A model generated the notes under the pieces. That model was not told where the DNA came from and searched no databases. It worked only from the letters and a program-made list of their open reading frames with translations. This document shows positions 10,878 to 21,925 of a stretch of DNA of 64,000 bases, piece after piece (the stretch's first letter is position 1; every line of letters begins with the position of its first letter). Source of the stretch: Adiantum capillus-veneris (taxonomy: Eukaryota > Streptophyta > Polypodiopsida > Polypodiales > Pteridaceae). The translations under genes and the position numbers were made by a program. Where the stretch lies: contig CM043962.1 in the NCBI GenBank assembly GCA_014529385.2, positions 51,121,405 to 51,185,404 of the forward strand, written 5' to 3'.

Positions 10878-12680
10878 ATGGCTTTCTCTTATCTGGAGTT
10901 TCATGGAAGAAGTGATGAAGATGTGGAAGACTTTTTGGAAAAGATGGAGGTTGCCTGCATTAGCAACCAGATTCATGACCTGGCGCAGATGTTACGTCTT
11001 CTCCAAATTTTTTTGAAGAGTGATGCACGAGTTTGGTCCAAAGCATTTGAGAGGAGTTGCGTGCAGTGGATCCACCTGTAAGATTGAGTCGGGACAATCT
11101 ACGGCATGGGTTGGAAGTGGAGTTTGTGAAGATAGAAGATTCCTGACAAAGTGTGGCAAGAAGTACAAGGTTTGGTGCAAAAGGAAGGTGAGCCAGTAGA
11201 TGTGTACATACGTAAGTTTTCATTGGCATGGGAGCGGATGTCCAAGGCCTTAGCACCACAGGTACCTCCACTTGACATGATGAAGAAGGATAGGTTCTTG
11301 GCTGGTCTTTGGGAGAATATACGTTGGAGAGTGGAGCTAAAGAAGCCTAGGACATATGAAGATGCACTAGAGGTAGCAAGGAACAAAGAGTGGAAGTTGA
11401 GGAAAATGAGCCAGTTAAGGGTGGAGTCTTTGCCCATGAGGTTTGAATTTCAGCCTATGGATTCTTCGCAAGGTCGCATGCCAGCGGTTCATCACAAACC
11501 AGTGGTTCCTGTTACTACTCAGGTTATGCCAGCAGTGGTCACTACATCTGTGCAAGATGATGGGCTAAGGCAAGACATGAGGCAAGTGATAGATTTAATG
11601 AAGAATCTCAACCTAAACATGCTAGGTCAAGTGGGAAATAATCGAGGTCGAGGGAGGTTTGCAAATCAGCCAGGAGGTGAAGAAAGACCTAGGAATGGTG
11701 TTGGACAAAGCAATGGTAGGTTCTGGAGGCAGACACCCACATGTTATAATTGCGGAGAGTTGGGCCACATCATCCCGCAATGTGATAAGCCACCAAGGAT
11801 GGGGGGAGACATGTATCCATTGCCAAGACACATGCTTACTAGGCCAAATGATTATGGCATCGAAATCAAGGGAGAAGAAGGAACCAGTGGATTGACCCAA
11901 GAGGAAAAGGGAAAGACAAAAGTGCTAAGTGTAGTCACCTTGGAGAAGGCATCAAAGCTAGAGGATACATTAGTGATGCCTATTGGGAAGAGGACTACAG
12001 AGGACAAGGAAGGAAGAAGTGCCCCGGGCCCTAGTAAGAAGAAGGGAAAGAGCCATGAAGGCGAGGATGTCAAGGCCAAGAGGAAAAGAAGGGCTCGTCG
12101 CAAGTTTTATGTTTCAGATTTTCCACTAGGGGATGGGCAATTGAGCTATGATTTGAAGGAGGATCTAACAAGCAGGAAAGCCGATGTTACTTTTGGGCAG
12201 CTTATAGAGATGGTGCCTAAGCTAAAGCGACAATGGAAGAGGACGGTTAACCCAATGAAGAAAGAGCCAAAGAGAGGTTCAGTGAAGGTGTTGGCAATGG
12301 ACGAGCTACCAGATATTTGCCCAATAGTAGATGTGTGGCATAAAAGAAAAAATTTGGGACAAGGTTATGTGGATGGTGGAGCCCAAATATGTGTCATAAC
12401 ACACTCATGCGTTGAGAAGATGGGTCTCACAGTGACTGGGGTGTCAGGCTTTCGGATCAGATTGGCAAACCATCAGAAAGTAAAATGTTTGGGTGTTGTA
12501 AAGAGCTTAGAAGTGGAAGCATATGATGCAAAGGCAGTGGTTGATTTTCATGTGATGCCAGCAGGGTTGGGAGCATATCCTATTATACTGGGTAGACCAT
12601 GGTTACGTGCAGTAGGAGTTGTTCAAGATTGGCGACGTGGTACGATTAGCCTCTATGGAAAGACAGGTGCCAAGAGCTAT
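10878..12680 (+). pseudogene. Gypsy gag and protease, frameshifted
   Basis: ATG 10878 opens gag. The frame shifts near 11040 and returns near 11145, so a short segment is read in another frame. The gag core (11150-11480) is typical of plant Gypsy (FSLAWERMSKAL, DRFLAGL). One CCHC knuckle, CYNCGELGHIIPQC, lies at 11742-11783. A basic, Glu-rich linker follows. The protease has DGGA at 12372 (D[ST]G expected) and ILGRPWL near 12590. A further shift about 12640-12700 leads into the RT frame, after an acidic stretch (YEDEDESSDEDYY). Confidence 0.85.
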
Positions 12681-15600
12681 ATAATATGGACACAAGGAAA
12701 CAATTGGAGGATCTCTATGAAGATGAGGATGAGTCTAGTGATGAAGACTACTACACAGTGATTGATGACAGTGATAGTGCGACTAGCAGTGATTAGGATG
12801 CTGATGTTGCATTTCTTTTGATGGACAAAGAAACCCAAGAGTCTGGTGTAGTCGCATTTGCAAATGAGGTTGAAGATGAAAGTGAAGGGCCTTATGAAGT
12901 GATTGAAGGGCTGATGTAAACCAAGTTTGAATTGTCAAAGAAGCAGGAATTGATGACACAAATGATCAGTGGAGACCTCTCATCTATGGAGAAGGAGATA
13001 TATTTGCACATGCTAGCTAGTTTTCCTGATTTGTTCATTACTTCATATGAAGAGATCAGAGGGTTCAAGGGCGAAGAGATGCATATAGAGCTAAAAGAAG
13101 GTGCTAAGCCAGTGCGGCAAAGGCTAAGAAGGATGGGTCAAGAGCAGATGGAAGCCTTGCGGGAAGAGGTGGACAAGTTATTGAAGGTAGGGTTCATAGT
13201 CCCAGTGGAGACCACAGAATGGGTGAGTCCAATAGTAGTCAGTCCAAAGAAGAATGGGAAGTGGAGGATTTGTGTAGATTTTAAACCCTTAAATGCAGCC
13301 ACTAAGAAGAACCCATATCCTCTTCCATTCATCGATCAGATCTTGGATTCAGTGGCAGGTTATGAGAGGTACAGTGTGTGTGATGGTTTTTCAGGCTATT
13401 TTCAATTGAAGATTGCTCTTAAAGACCGCACAAAAACAACTTTCATTACGCCATGGGGTTGCTGTTGCTACACAGTATTGCCAGTTGGGTTGTCAAATGG
13501 ACCTTCCTTCTATCAAGAGAGAGCAAATTGGGTGTTGGAACCATTCATTGGTAGTTGTGTTAAAGCTTTTATGGACGACTTCTGTGTCTACAGCAGTAGG
13601 GCTGAACACCATGAGAAGTTGCAGATGGTATTGGCTCGATATGATGAATGTGGAGGACAACTAAATCCAAAGAAATGTCATCTAGCACAGCCAAGGGTGA
13701 AGTTATTGGGCCATATGGTGTCAGAAAATGGCATTGAGGCTGATCCAGACAAGGTTAAGTCTATTATTCTTCTTCCATCACCTACGAGTACGAAGCAATT
13801 GGCAACCTTTATACACAAAGTGAAGTACATTGCACGGTTTATTTCATTGTCTTCACAGCTCCTTTATCCATTACAGCAAGTGGCAAAGCATGATCCATTG
13901 CAATGGGATGACAAGTGCGAAGAAGTGTTTCAAGAGGTGAAAGAGGTGTTAGGGGGTCTGTCAGCTACGCAGGCTCCTGATTGGAAGCAAGTGTTTTATG
14001 TAAATCCATCAGTAGGAGATGATGCCATTGGAGCCATGCTATTGCAAAAGGGGAAGGGCAGCCATTATATGAGGAAAGTGTATTGTGCAAGCCGAGTGAA
14101 GTTGGTAGCAGAGAGAAAATTCTCGGAAGTAAAGCTAGTGATGGCCAGTGTAATATTTTCTTGTCGACGATTTCGTCATTACTTGCTACCATGATCTTTT
14201 GTTTTCTTGACGAGTTATCCCTTTTTTCCACAATTAATTAATGGCACTAACATGTCAAATGTGGTGAAGAAATGGGTAATTGAGCTGCAAGAGTTTGAGT
14301 TCTCTTTTCTAGTAGAAGACAGTACAAGGGCTACCCTAGCTGATTTGTTGACTTACAAGGAGAATCCACTTCTTGTTAAGGAAGAGGTGGTGAGAAGGAT
14401 AGTTGAAGAAGTACCACAGATCAGCAAGGCACATGTTTTGTTCTTTGATGGCTCATACAAGAAGAGCCATGATGCAGCTTCAGGAGGTATAGCACTTTAT
14501 GATCCAGAGGGGAAGTTAGTATGCAAGAGAGGGTTCAAATTGGATGCTCATAGTAACAATGAGGCTGAATATGCTACATTAGAAGCTGGATTACACATTT
14601 GTTTGAAGCATGGGATTAGAAGGTTGAGCATAAAAGGTGATGCCTTGTTAGTGGTGAAGCAAGTGTTGGGTGTGTGGAAGAGCAAGAACACCTCATTGAA
14701 GGAAATGTGTTTCAGAATTAAAGGCCTGTTAAAAAAGTTCGAAGCATGGAGCATCAGACACATTGAACGTGCTCTAAATGGAGAGGCACATGAAGCAGCT
14801 CAAAGTATGATTGGGGAGCTATTTGTGTTGAGGACCAATTTACCTCTTTATCATGGTCGGGAAAGTTTGGCTCAAGAGGAGGAGTTTTTGCTAACAGGAA
14901 TCATTCCGAAGGACATTCAGAAGTCTAAGAAGTATGGCTTTGTGCGTAGGGAATACAAGTACAAATTGATTGGTGATGTCTTGTACATGAAAGAGGCTGA
15001 TCTTGTGTTGAGACGTGTACCTTGGCGGGAGGAGCTTTACAGAGTGTTGGAAGAAAATCATGAAGGTGCATGTGGTGGCCATTTTGCTCTAAAGATCACC
15101 TTGCATAAGATCTTGCAAGAAGGGTATGTATGGCCTAGTTTGCACAAGGATGTTCACCATTGGTGTAGGTCTTGCAATAGGTGTCAAGCATTTGGGAAGA
15201 GAGGGTTGAAGCCAGAGCTACGAAAAACCATTATAACGTTTGATGTGTTTGACAAGTGGGGGATTGATGCAATAGGCCCGTTACCTATCACAAGCAGGGG
15301 CAAAAGCTATATTTTGACTGCAGTGGATTATCTCTCTAGATGGGCTGAGGCTATAGCAGTAAAACAAATCACTGCAAAGGATGTGGCAAAATTTGTGTAC
15401 GATGAAATATGTTGCAAGTTTGGGGTGCCATTGGAGCTACTTTCGGGTAAGGATCCGGGCTTTAGAGCTAAACTGCTAGATTTTTTATGCGCAAAGATGA
15501 AGATTAGGCACCAGCATTCCACTCCTTATTACCCGCAGTGTAATGGCTTAAATGAAAGATTCAATGGTGAGTTGGTAAAAATTCTTTCAAAAGTGACAGA

Positions 15601-16136
15601 GCACCAAGGAAAGAATTGGGATTTGGAATTGCCTAGTGCATTATGGGCTTACCGTACTTCGGTGAAGACAGGTACAGGGTTTACTCCCTTTCATTTGGTG
15701 TATGGAAAGGAAGCACTATTGCGTGTGGAAGTAGAGTTGCCTACTGTCAAGATGCTAGAGAAGTTGCTTGGGCCGCCTAGTGATGCATTCAAAGAGAGGC
15801 TCTTACAGTTACAAGAGGTTTAGTTGGATAGGATGAATGCATTGGAACATTATGGGCAGATGCAAGATAGGGCTTTAGCAAAGATAAATGAAAAGGTCAA
15901 AAGTAAGGGTATCTGTAGTGGAGTGTTTTCCGAATGGTACATATCAGTTGGCTAACCTGGATGGGATTCTACATAATTCAAGGGTAAATGGATTGCGTCT
16001 TAAATTGTATCATGCCAGGTTAATGCTGGTGGAGCAAGATGAGTTGTCTGTAGAACAAGTAATGTTTGTGAGGGATGAGGAGACCTGTGATGCGGCGAGT
16101 CTCATATCTCTTTTTGCTGCTGCTGATCATGAATGA
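12681..16136 (+). pseudogene. Gypsy RT, RNase H, second RNase H and integrase, broken
   Basis: In-frame stops lie at 12794 (TAG), 12917 (TAA), 14192 (TGA) and 15821 (TAG), with a frameshift near 15890. RT spans about 13150-13750 with FMDD at 13568-13579, the form common in Athila/Tat elements. A degraded first RNase H follows (to about 14190). A second RNase H starts near 14440 (FFDGS, NNEAEYATLEAGL, GDALLVVKQV), the archaeal-like type seen in Tat elements. Integrase has an HHCC zinc site (about 15058-15190) and a D,D,E core, but the second Asp position reads Gly (15446-15448, S-G-K-D), which would abolish catalysis. The C-terminal domain ends at 16136. Confidence 0.88.
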
Positions 16137-16146
16137 TCTAGCAGGC

Positions 16147-16164
16147 TAGGGGATGGGCAAATTA
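16147..16164 (+). other. Gypsy polypurine tract
   Basis: AGGGGATGGGCAAATTA directly precedes the TGTCAGG start of the right LTR. A near-identical tract (AGAGGGTGGGCAATGATG) is found at the 28.4-kb relic. Confidence 0.75.
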
Positions 16165-17316
16165 TGTCAGGATTTTTTTGGAGCAAGGGATTGCGCATAT
16201 GTACATACACATGCATGGTGCATCAAATAAAGGTTTGCCCATTTTCCAGAGCCAGGTGGTTACGTGGGGCCCACATGTGTACAGGTAGGACAGCATGTAC
16301 ATAGTGCATCGATTTTCACTATTACCAGTACCAGTGTGTTTTTTCTACAATAATGAGGAGTTGGTAGCGCGTAAAACTTCTCGAGGAAGCTATCCGTGGG
16401 CCGACGACATGAGGTAAGCAGGTGCGTCATATGGCATCTCGTGGCGTCAGGAAGGCGAATGGGGTCAATACTTGCACGTGGAGAAGTACGGACACAACGT
16501 GGGTGTTTTCTTGTGATAATTATGCAGAAAGGTCATCATGAGGACCATCATTTGGGGGCCACTTCACGTGGTGGCGGGATGCATTATTGAAAAAAGCTGA
16601 GTGCCAGGTGTGCGGATGATGCAAAAAGGTGACAATTATGCACTGCGGGGTCAGTTTTTGGCCTGTTTGGGGTCTATTTGAGGTCATCTAAAAGGCCAAG
16701 GGTGCCCAAGTAATAAAGCTAAGTGTGGGAACTGAAAAAACTGAGAGAAGACCAGAAAAAACATGGAGAGAAGAGGAGGAACATCCACAACTATGTTTTT
16801 GCTCATTTTGGAGCCTGTTTTGGCCGTAAATAGCTCAACTGAGGTCGGATTTGAGCACTTTGCCATTGTAGACTAGGGTTTTGGGCCGTTTTGGACGCGG
16901 TGGTGCTGTCCATTTTGCCAAATTCCTCATGTTTTTTCTGTTGTTTTGGCTGTGTAAGTTTCTCCTATGAGCGAAGCTTCTGCTCCAATTTGTGATTGTA
17001 TCTAGCATGTTTTACCCATACTGTGTGAGCTATTTGCCCCATTGGTGTTGGCCCAAGCTCATTTGTATCTACACATAAAAAATTCTCCTCTTTTGAGCTG
17101 AGTTTTGTGTGTGTGTATGTGTGTGTGTCTCTCTGTGTGGAGTTGGTAAATGGGTAGTCTCTCTCCTCTCACTCCATAGGTGTGTTCCTTGTCTCGGCCA
17201 GGTGGGTTGTGTAAGCCAAGTGGTGCCCCATAGTGTGTGTGTGTGTGTGTATATCATCCCAAGAGTGTGTCTCGGGTCGTTATAGAGGCATTCTGTGTGT
17301 TTCCATCCCGCTCACA
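16165..17316 (+). repeat. Gypsy right LTR (1152 bp)
   Basis: An uninterrupted copy of the LTR. It preserves the empty Copia target as GACTAGGGTTTTGGGCC around 16871-16887. It ends CTCACA, followed by GCGT and the second half of the split palindrome. Confidence 0.92.
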
Positions 17317-18472
17317 GCGTATAATGTCTTCATAGAGTTTTTTGGCTTAGACTTCCTCTATAGCTTCCTTTGGTGATTGGGATTCCATTTGTCATCTCTG
17401 ATTTTTTTTTGGAGATGAGTCATATGTTTGGGGGCCTAGAATGATTCCTTTGTCGGGATTTTCTGATTTTGTGCTCCAAGTGGTCATCATCTAGCCCAAA
17501 CTTGTTGTCCAAATTGAAGGCATGATTTATATAGAACATGGTGAACAAGCTTGTGCTAAAAATTGTGGGGTTTGGCCTCTGTATAAAAGTTTAGACATTA
17601 TACGCATATAAAGTCTACTGATGTAAAACAGCTTGAGATTCCATAGGTCGGTTGTGTATGGCTTGTGCAAGGTGGCCATGATCTGTGTTATGAATTTGAA
17701 CTTGTGAATTGTGTCAAAGGGCTTCAAGAGTTCTCATCACACATGATTCGGCTCTTTTGAGTGATTGAAGGTCAAAACACATCCATTTGTGACTATAGTG
17801 TGTTGAGGAGCTCATGATCATGTGTTCAAAGAGTTAGTGTTTCCAAAAACATTACATCCTGTCAATTCAGGGCTTTTAGACATTATACGCGTACAATGTC
17901 TATTTTGGAATTTTTGGCCCAGACTTGTTGTGGAGGTAGCCCATGTTGTTTATATGGCTTTGATAGGTGCAAACATGAAATTGGACAGGTGCTCTTGAGC
18001 TCAAGGTCATAAAAACAGGTTATGACACTTTGATTTGGAAATTGACGTGAGTGGTGATCAAAATAATCCCAATTTTGTCCAAATTTGGTGTAGAGGCTAG
18101 GTGTGGTATGATTTATAAGTCTAGATGTCCAAAATATTGGCAGCACTCCTCTGTGACAGATAAAGACTCGATACTCGTATAATGTCTATTTTTGCAAAAT
18201 GCATTTCTGAGCATAGGCATGTGGTAGATAGGCTATTTTTATGCTGTGTATAAAATCTCACATGATTTGAAGCCCTTTTGATAAGTCCAAATACAAAAAA
18301 TGAGATTAGGCTGAGACTTTGCGTTTTGTGGGTCTTGAGTACCCTAATTGGCTCCAAATCTGATGAAATCTGATGTGCTTTATGTTTAGGGTATGCAAAA
18401 TGGCTTGGTGAAGTCATGTGAGTGCATTTTGTGCAAAATATGATTGTGAGACATCATACATGTATGATGTCT
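17317..18472. repeat. Right part of ~285-bp palindrome array
   Basis: The third palindrome is completed at 17321-17329. Further copies lie at 17593-17616 (two mismatches), 17878-17901 (one mismatch), 18164-18187 (degenerate) and 18449-18472 (perfect, centre ACATGT). Start distances are 287 (counting across the removed Gypsy), 285, 286 and 285 bp. Just after several palindromes a word like GGCTTAGACTT recurs, so the units share ancestry. Most of each unit has diverged beyond recognition by eye. Confidence 0.85.
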
Positions 18473-19042
18473 TCAGTGATTAAAAAAATTATTTTGATGC
18501 CTTGAGGTATTTTATGATTGTGCCCTAAGCCCTACTAGCTGGTTTTCAACTTTAAAAGTCCATTGTTCAGCAGCTTAGAAACTCCGTATTTGGCCTTTCA
18601 GTCTCCAAAGGATATTTCTTCATTTGAGGGCATGTTCTCACAAATATTCTTCTTGATCTATAATTTCCCTGCATGTGGATGCTCTGGGACACCCTTCCGC
18701 GGCTTTGATGTGTCATTTGAACTCACAAATACCCTTTTTGGCAATTTGTCACTCAAATAGCATCTTTTGTTGAGGAGATGGTCGACGATAATTTTTCTTG
18801 ATGTTTGACCTTACATGTTGGTTGTTGATGATATGTTGATGATGCCTGTGAAGTTTCATGGCAAACGAACACCTGCTTGGCCGTGAGGCCCAAATGACGC
18901 TTTGCGGTTCCGAAGCCTTACCCAATGTTTTGGTCCCCTGTTTGATGATCGATTCGAGAGGAGGCTAACTTGGCTTATAGACATGTTCGAGACATAACTT
19001 CTCATGAAGTTTTGCATCGTTTCAATGATTCCTTTCCAATCC
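18473..19042. other. Non-coding flank of the array
   Basis: No palindrome is found at the next expected position (about 18734). A minus-strand open stretch runs across 18856-19143, but its protein is not recognised. It may be leader of a minus-strand element. Confidence 0.4.
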
Positions 19043-20021
19043 GTCTGTTGGGGGCAATCGTAGCATAGCCTAATCAACCCAAGACCAATAAAATTATCAA
19101 TCTTAAGATCGACAACCTGGCTAGGGCATGGAAGCATGAGCATCGAATGTATCTAATGAGAGGATTCAAGAGAATGCTCATCCAATGCAATAGAGATTAG
19201 CCATGAATCACTAACTCTAATCACATAATCAATTAAGCATCACCTACACACATTAAGCCCAACGAAGTTCGATTTACCATAGACTAGAATCTCTAAGCAG
19301 ACTCTTGATAAGCACACACTAATTGCATTGGTGTTGGCCTCTCCAATCACCACATGCCAATCAAAGCACTTCATCAAAAGCTACACACACAAGGTGAATG
19401 GTGCTAGAGTTTCATTAAACCCATCCACACACATAAGCAAATAATAGGGCACATACGCTAATTACAAGATTAAGAACCAACTTAATCAACCTAATCAGAG
19501 ATGTTAAATATCACAAATTGAATGCTCATAGAAGGATAGGAGTGGTCAATAAGCAAGAAGTCATCACACACAGTCAAATCTAGAATAATGAGAAAGGTGA
19601 AACTCCTTCATGACATAATGGGATAGAAGAATGAAGACTAATGAGAAAGTAGAGATTAGATTAAGAAATGGTTCTCTAATTATAATGGATTAGAACTAGC
19701 CTCTTAAGCATGGGCATTAAGCTCAAGGCTAGGCCATCCATAGAGTGAACACTCAAGAGAGAGAGAGCTCTCAAAAGTGGATCCTCAAGAGTTGATACGC
19801 AAGAATGAAGCCTCCTTGCATAAAGGCTTCCTTATAAAGGCTTGCACCACAATCCCTTCTACTATGGGTTTAAGTTGAGCCCTCTAGCTAGCATGTACAA
19901 CTCTGGAACTCCCAATGAGTCCAAGACCTTATACAAAGTGAGTAGGAAATATTGTGCATATCCATAGCATATCTCCCGCTTGATGCACAATCGGTGTAGC
20001 CTGTGTTAGCCGCTGTTAACA
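19043..20021 (-). repeat. Candidate minus-strand LTR
   Basis: On the minus strand a purine run (GGAAGGGGGGAA) is followed at 20021 by TGTTAACAGCGG, which looks like a polypurine tract plus LTR start. A TATA-like CCTTTATAAGG lies about 180 bp inside (near 19835). The far end is uncertain; TGTTGGGGGC at 19043 is one possibility. No second copy is seen in the window, so this rests on end motifs only. Confidence 0.4.
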
Positions 20022-20459
20022 TTCCCCCCTTCCTAATTTGGCGCACGTCCTCATGTGCCGATGAAGCAAAACACGTTGATATGGTAGAAAGCAAGTCCAT
20101 GGAAGAAACGTTGAGCTGCAAAACATAAGAACAAGTAATGAGCATCAAAGGCCAACAAGGATAAATAAAACATGAAGTACAGTGAACAATCATGCAAAGT
20201 GATTGTTTGCTTCTAAAAGATGGGTGAATCATAGTCAAAAACTAAACAACATAAAGCGAAAAACACCTAAACTATTGTGAAGATTAAACCACTTGAAATT
20301 TCAGTTTTAGGCATGAAACACAAGCAATCAATTATGACCATAGGCTAAAGTAAGTTCATAAACCTACTAGCCTAAAAACTATGTGACCAATCTTAATAAT
20401 ACATCCAAGTCTATCATGTCTATGGGCTATAAAAAAGCTCTTAATCTATTAGTACATTG
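20022..20459 (-). other. Candidate 3' end of a minus-strand element body
   Basis: The minus frame next to the putative polypurine tract is open for a short distance (SAHEDVRQIRKGG). No domain is recognised. Confidence 0.25.
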
Positions 20460-20815
20460 TCACCTTTTTTTTGAATGGAAGATTTATTTTTGTCATTCAT
20501 TGAAAAAAGTAAAGCACAATACAAGGCGACCACCCCAAGGCAAGTCTAGGTACGACACTCGGCTCCTTGAACCCTCAAGAAGGTGTTCCAAAAGCCTACT
20601 ACCCTACCAAGGCGACAGCTAACCCCTATCAGCCCAGGGCATCAGTTTAGGACCTTGACCAAGCAAGCCAAGGTGATTCCCCTCGCCTGCCAAGTGCCAA
20701 TAAGGCGCTAGGCCTCACAAAGACACAACATAACATAGAAATTTTATTTTTCATGTATCTAGTAGCATTTTTGCTACTTTTTCTTGACACTTTATTACTA
20801 CATTGTTTCATTTTT
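20460..20815 (-). mobile_element. Possible non-LTR retroposon fragment
   Basis: On the minus strand the segment ends in AATAAATCTTCCATTC plus eight A, like a LINE/SINE 3' tail. Similar words flank it (ATTAGTACATTGT near 20450 and ATTACTACATTGT near 20805, one mismatch). The interior is more GC-rich than its surroundings. No coding is recognised. Confidence 0.35.
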
Positions 20816-21570
20816 TAGCACTTTTTTATTTCTTCCAATATGAGATGCTAATGGCAATTGGACTAAAGGACTAAAGCCTAATCATAGCCCTAGGTCATGT
20901 TAAAAATCAATGGAGTATTAAGATTATCACTAAGAGTCTAGGACTAATGAGCAATGATCCTACATTAGCCTAAGGTCAAGGCCAATTACCTATGATTAGC
21001 ACACATAAAACCAAATTTTTTGAAGAGTTAAAATTCACAAAGTAAAAGTGTTGAAACTATAGTATGCCTAGCTTTTGAACATGAAAGAACCATAGCTTAG
21101 AAGCAAAAATTACTTAAGCCAAGCATAGAGAATGGAGAGATGAACAAAAGAGCAAAATCATGGAAGGATTTCACCTATTCATGCTCTTTGTGCATCTTTG
21201 AGCAAGCATCCACTTTGTGTAGAGAAGTCTCTCGATCTTTTTATTACAATACAAGCTTAATGAAACTAAGTCTAAACACAAGCTTCAAAGGCCTTTTATT
21301 GAAATCCACACAAAAACACCAAAAACATTATTGAAAACCTAAAGCTAGGGTCTTGCATACCCGAATTTGCCAAAGGGAAAAAACCCAAAGGAAAACATTA
21401 CCTTTGGTTATGCACATGGTGCTCTTTGATAGCAAATTTATGCATACACAACAAAAATGAGAGAGAAAAATGCTTCTTCATAAGCAAATTTCATAATTTT
21501 TGCAATCTCTCATGCATGATTCAAAGTTGATTAGTGATAGCTCAATTGAAATATGGAAGTTTTAAAGCAA
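20816..21570. other. AT-rich non-coding stretch
   Basis: I see no gene, RNA or element end here, only AT-rich sequence with frequent CTTAAGCC- and CTAAAG-like words. Confidence 0.4.
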
Positions 21571-21925
21571 GCCATGAGCTAGAAATAATGCAAGTTTGAT
21601 GAAATGAAGTAACTCTTGAAAGCCAAATTTTCCATTTTTAAAGCCCCCCAAAAAAGTTGGCTAACAACTAGCGCACATGCAATTTTACAATTTTAGATCA
21701 ATCTATGAGCTAGAGATGACTACAACATTTGATGGAATTAAGTGAATGGCTCTCAATAGCCAAATTTTGTATTTGAAAGCTTTCAAAAAAAGTTGGGTAA
21801 GCACTAGCTCAAAATGAAAAAATTTAACTTTTGACCAAGCTATGAGCTAACATGTATACAACTTTTAATCCAAAGAATTGTAATGGCTCTAAATAGCCAA
21901 GTTTTGTAATATTTTGCAATGATGA
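21571..21925. repeat. Diverged tandem repeat, ~131-137 bp period, about 2.6 copies
   Basis: Anchors ATGAGCTA at 21574, 21705 and 21842. Each is followed in order by a GATG/AATT block, TAGCCAAATTTT and an AAAAAAGTTGG block (first two copies). Divergence between copies is high. Confidence 0.65.

Larger units (their letters stand above)
3474..17316 (+). mobile_element. Gypsy LTR retrotransposon, Tat-like (dual RNase H), hosting a nested Copia
   Basis: The LTRs start TGTCAGG and end CTCACA. The left LTR is 3474-4188 plus 9401-9816, split by the Copia at 4189-9395; the right LTR is 16165-17316. Internal order is gag with zinc knuckle, protease, RT, RNase H, a second RNase H, then integrase, which is the Gypsy order with the extra RNase H known from the Tat lineage. 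A polypurine tract precedes the right LTR. GCGT flanks both ends as a short target duplication (a 5-bp CGCGT would need one substitution). The LTRs differ by roughly 4-6% by eye plus dinucleotide length changes. Coding parts carry stops and frameshifts, so the copy is dead. Confidence 0.9.

Noticed and set aside
2890..18472. Repeat-spacer-repeat layout of the palindromes, like a CRISPR array
   Set aside because: Spacing is ~260 bp, spacers share traces of common ancestry, and all surroundings are plant retroelements. It is a diverged tandem array, not CRISPR.
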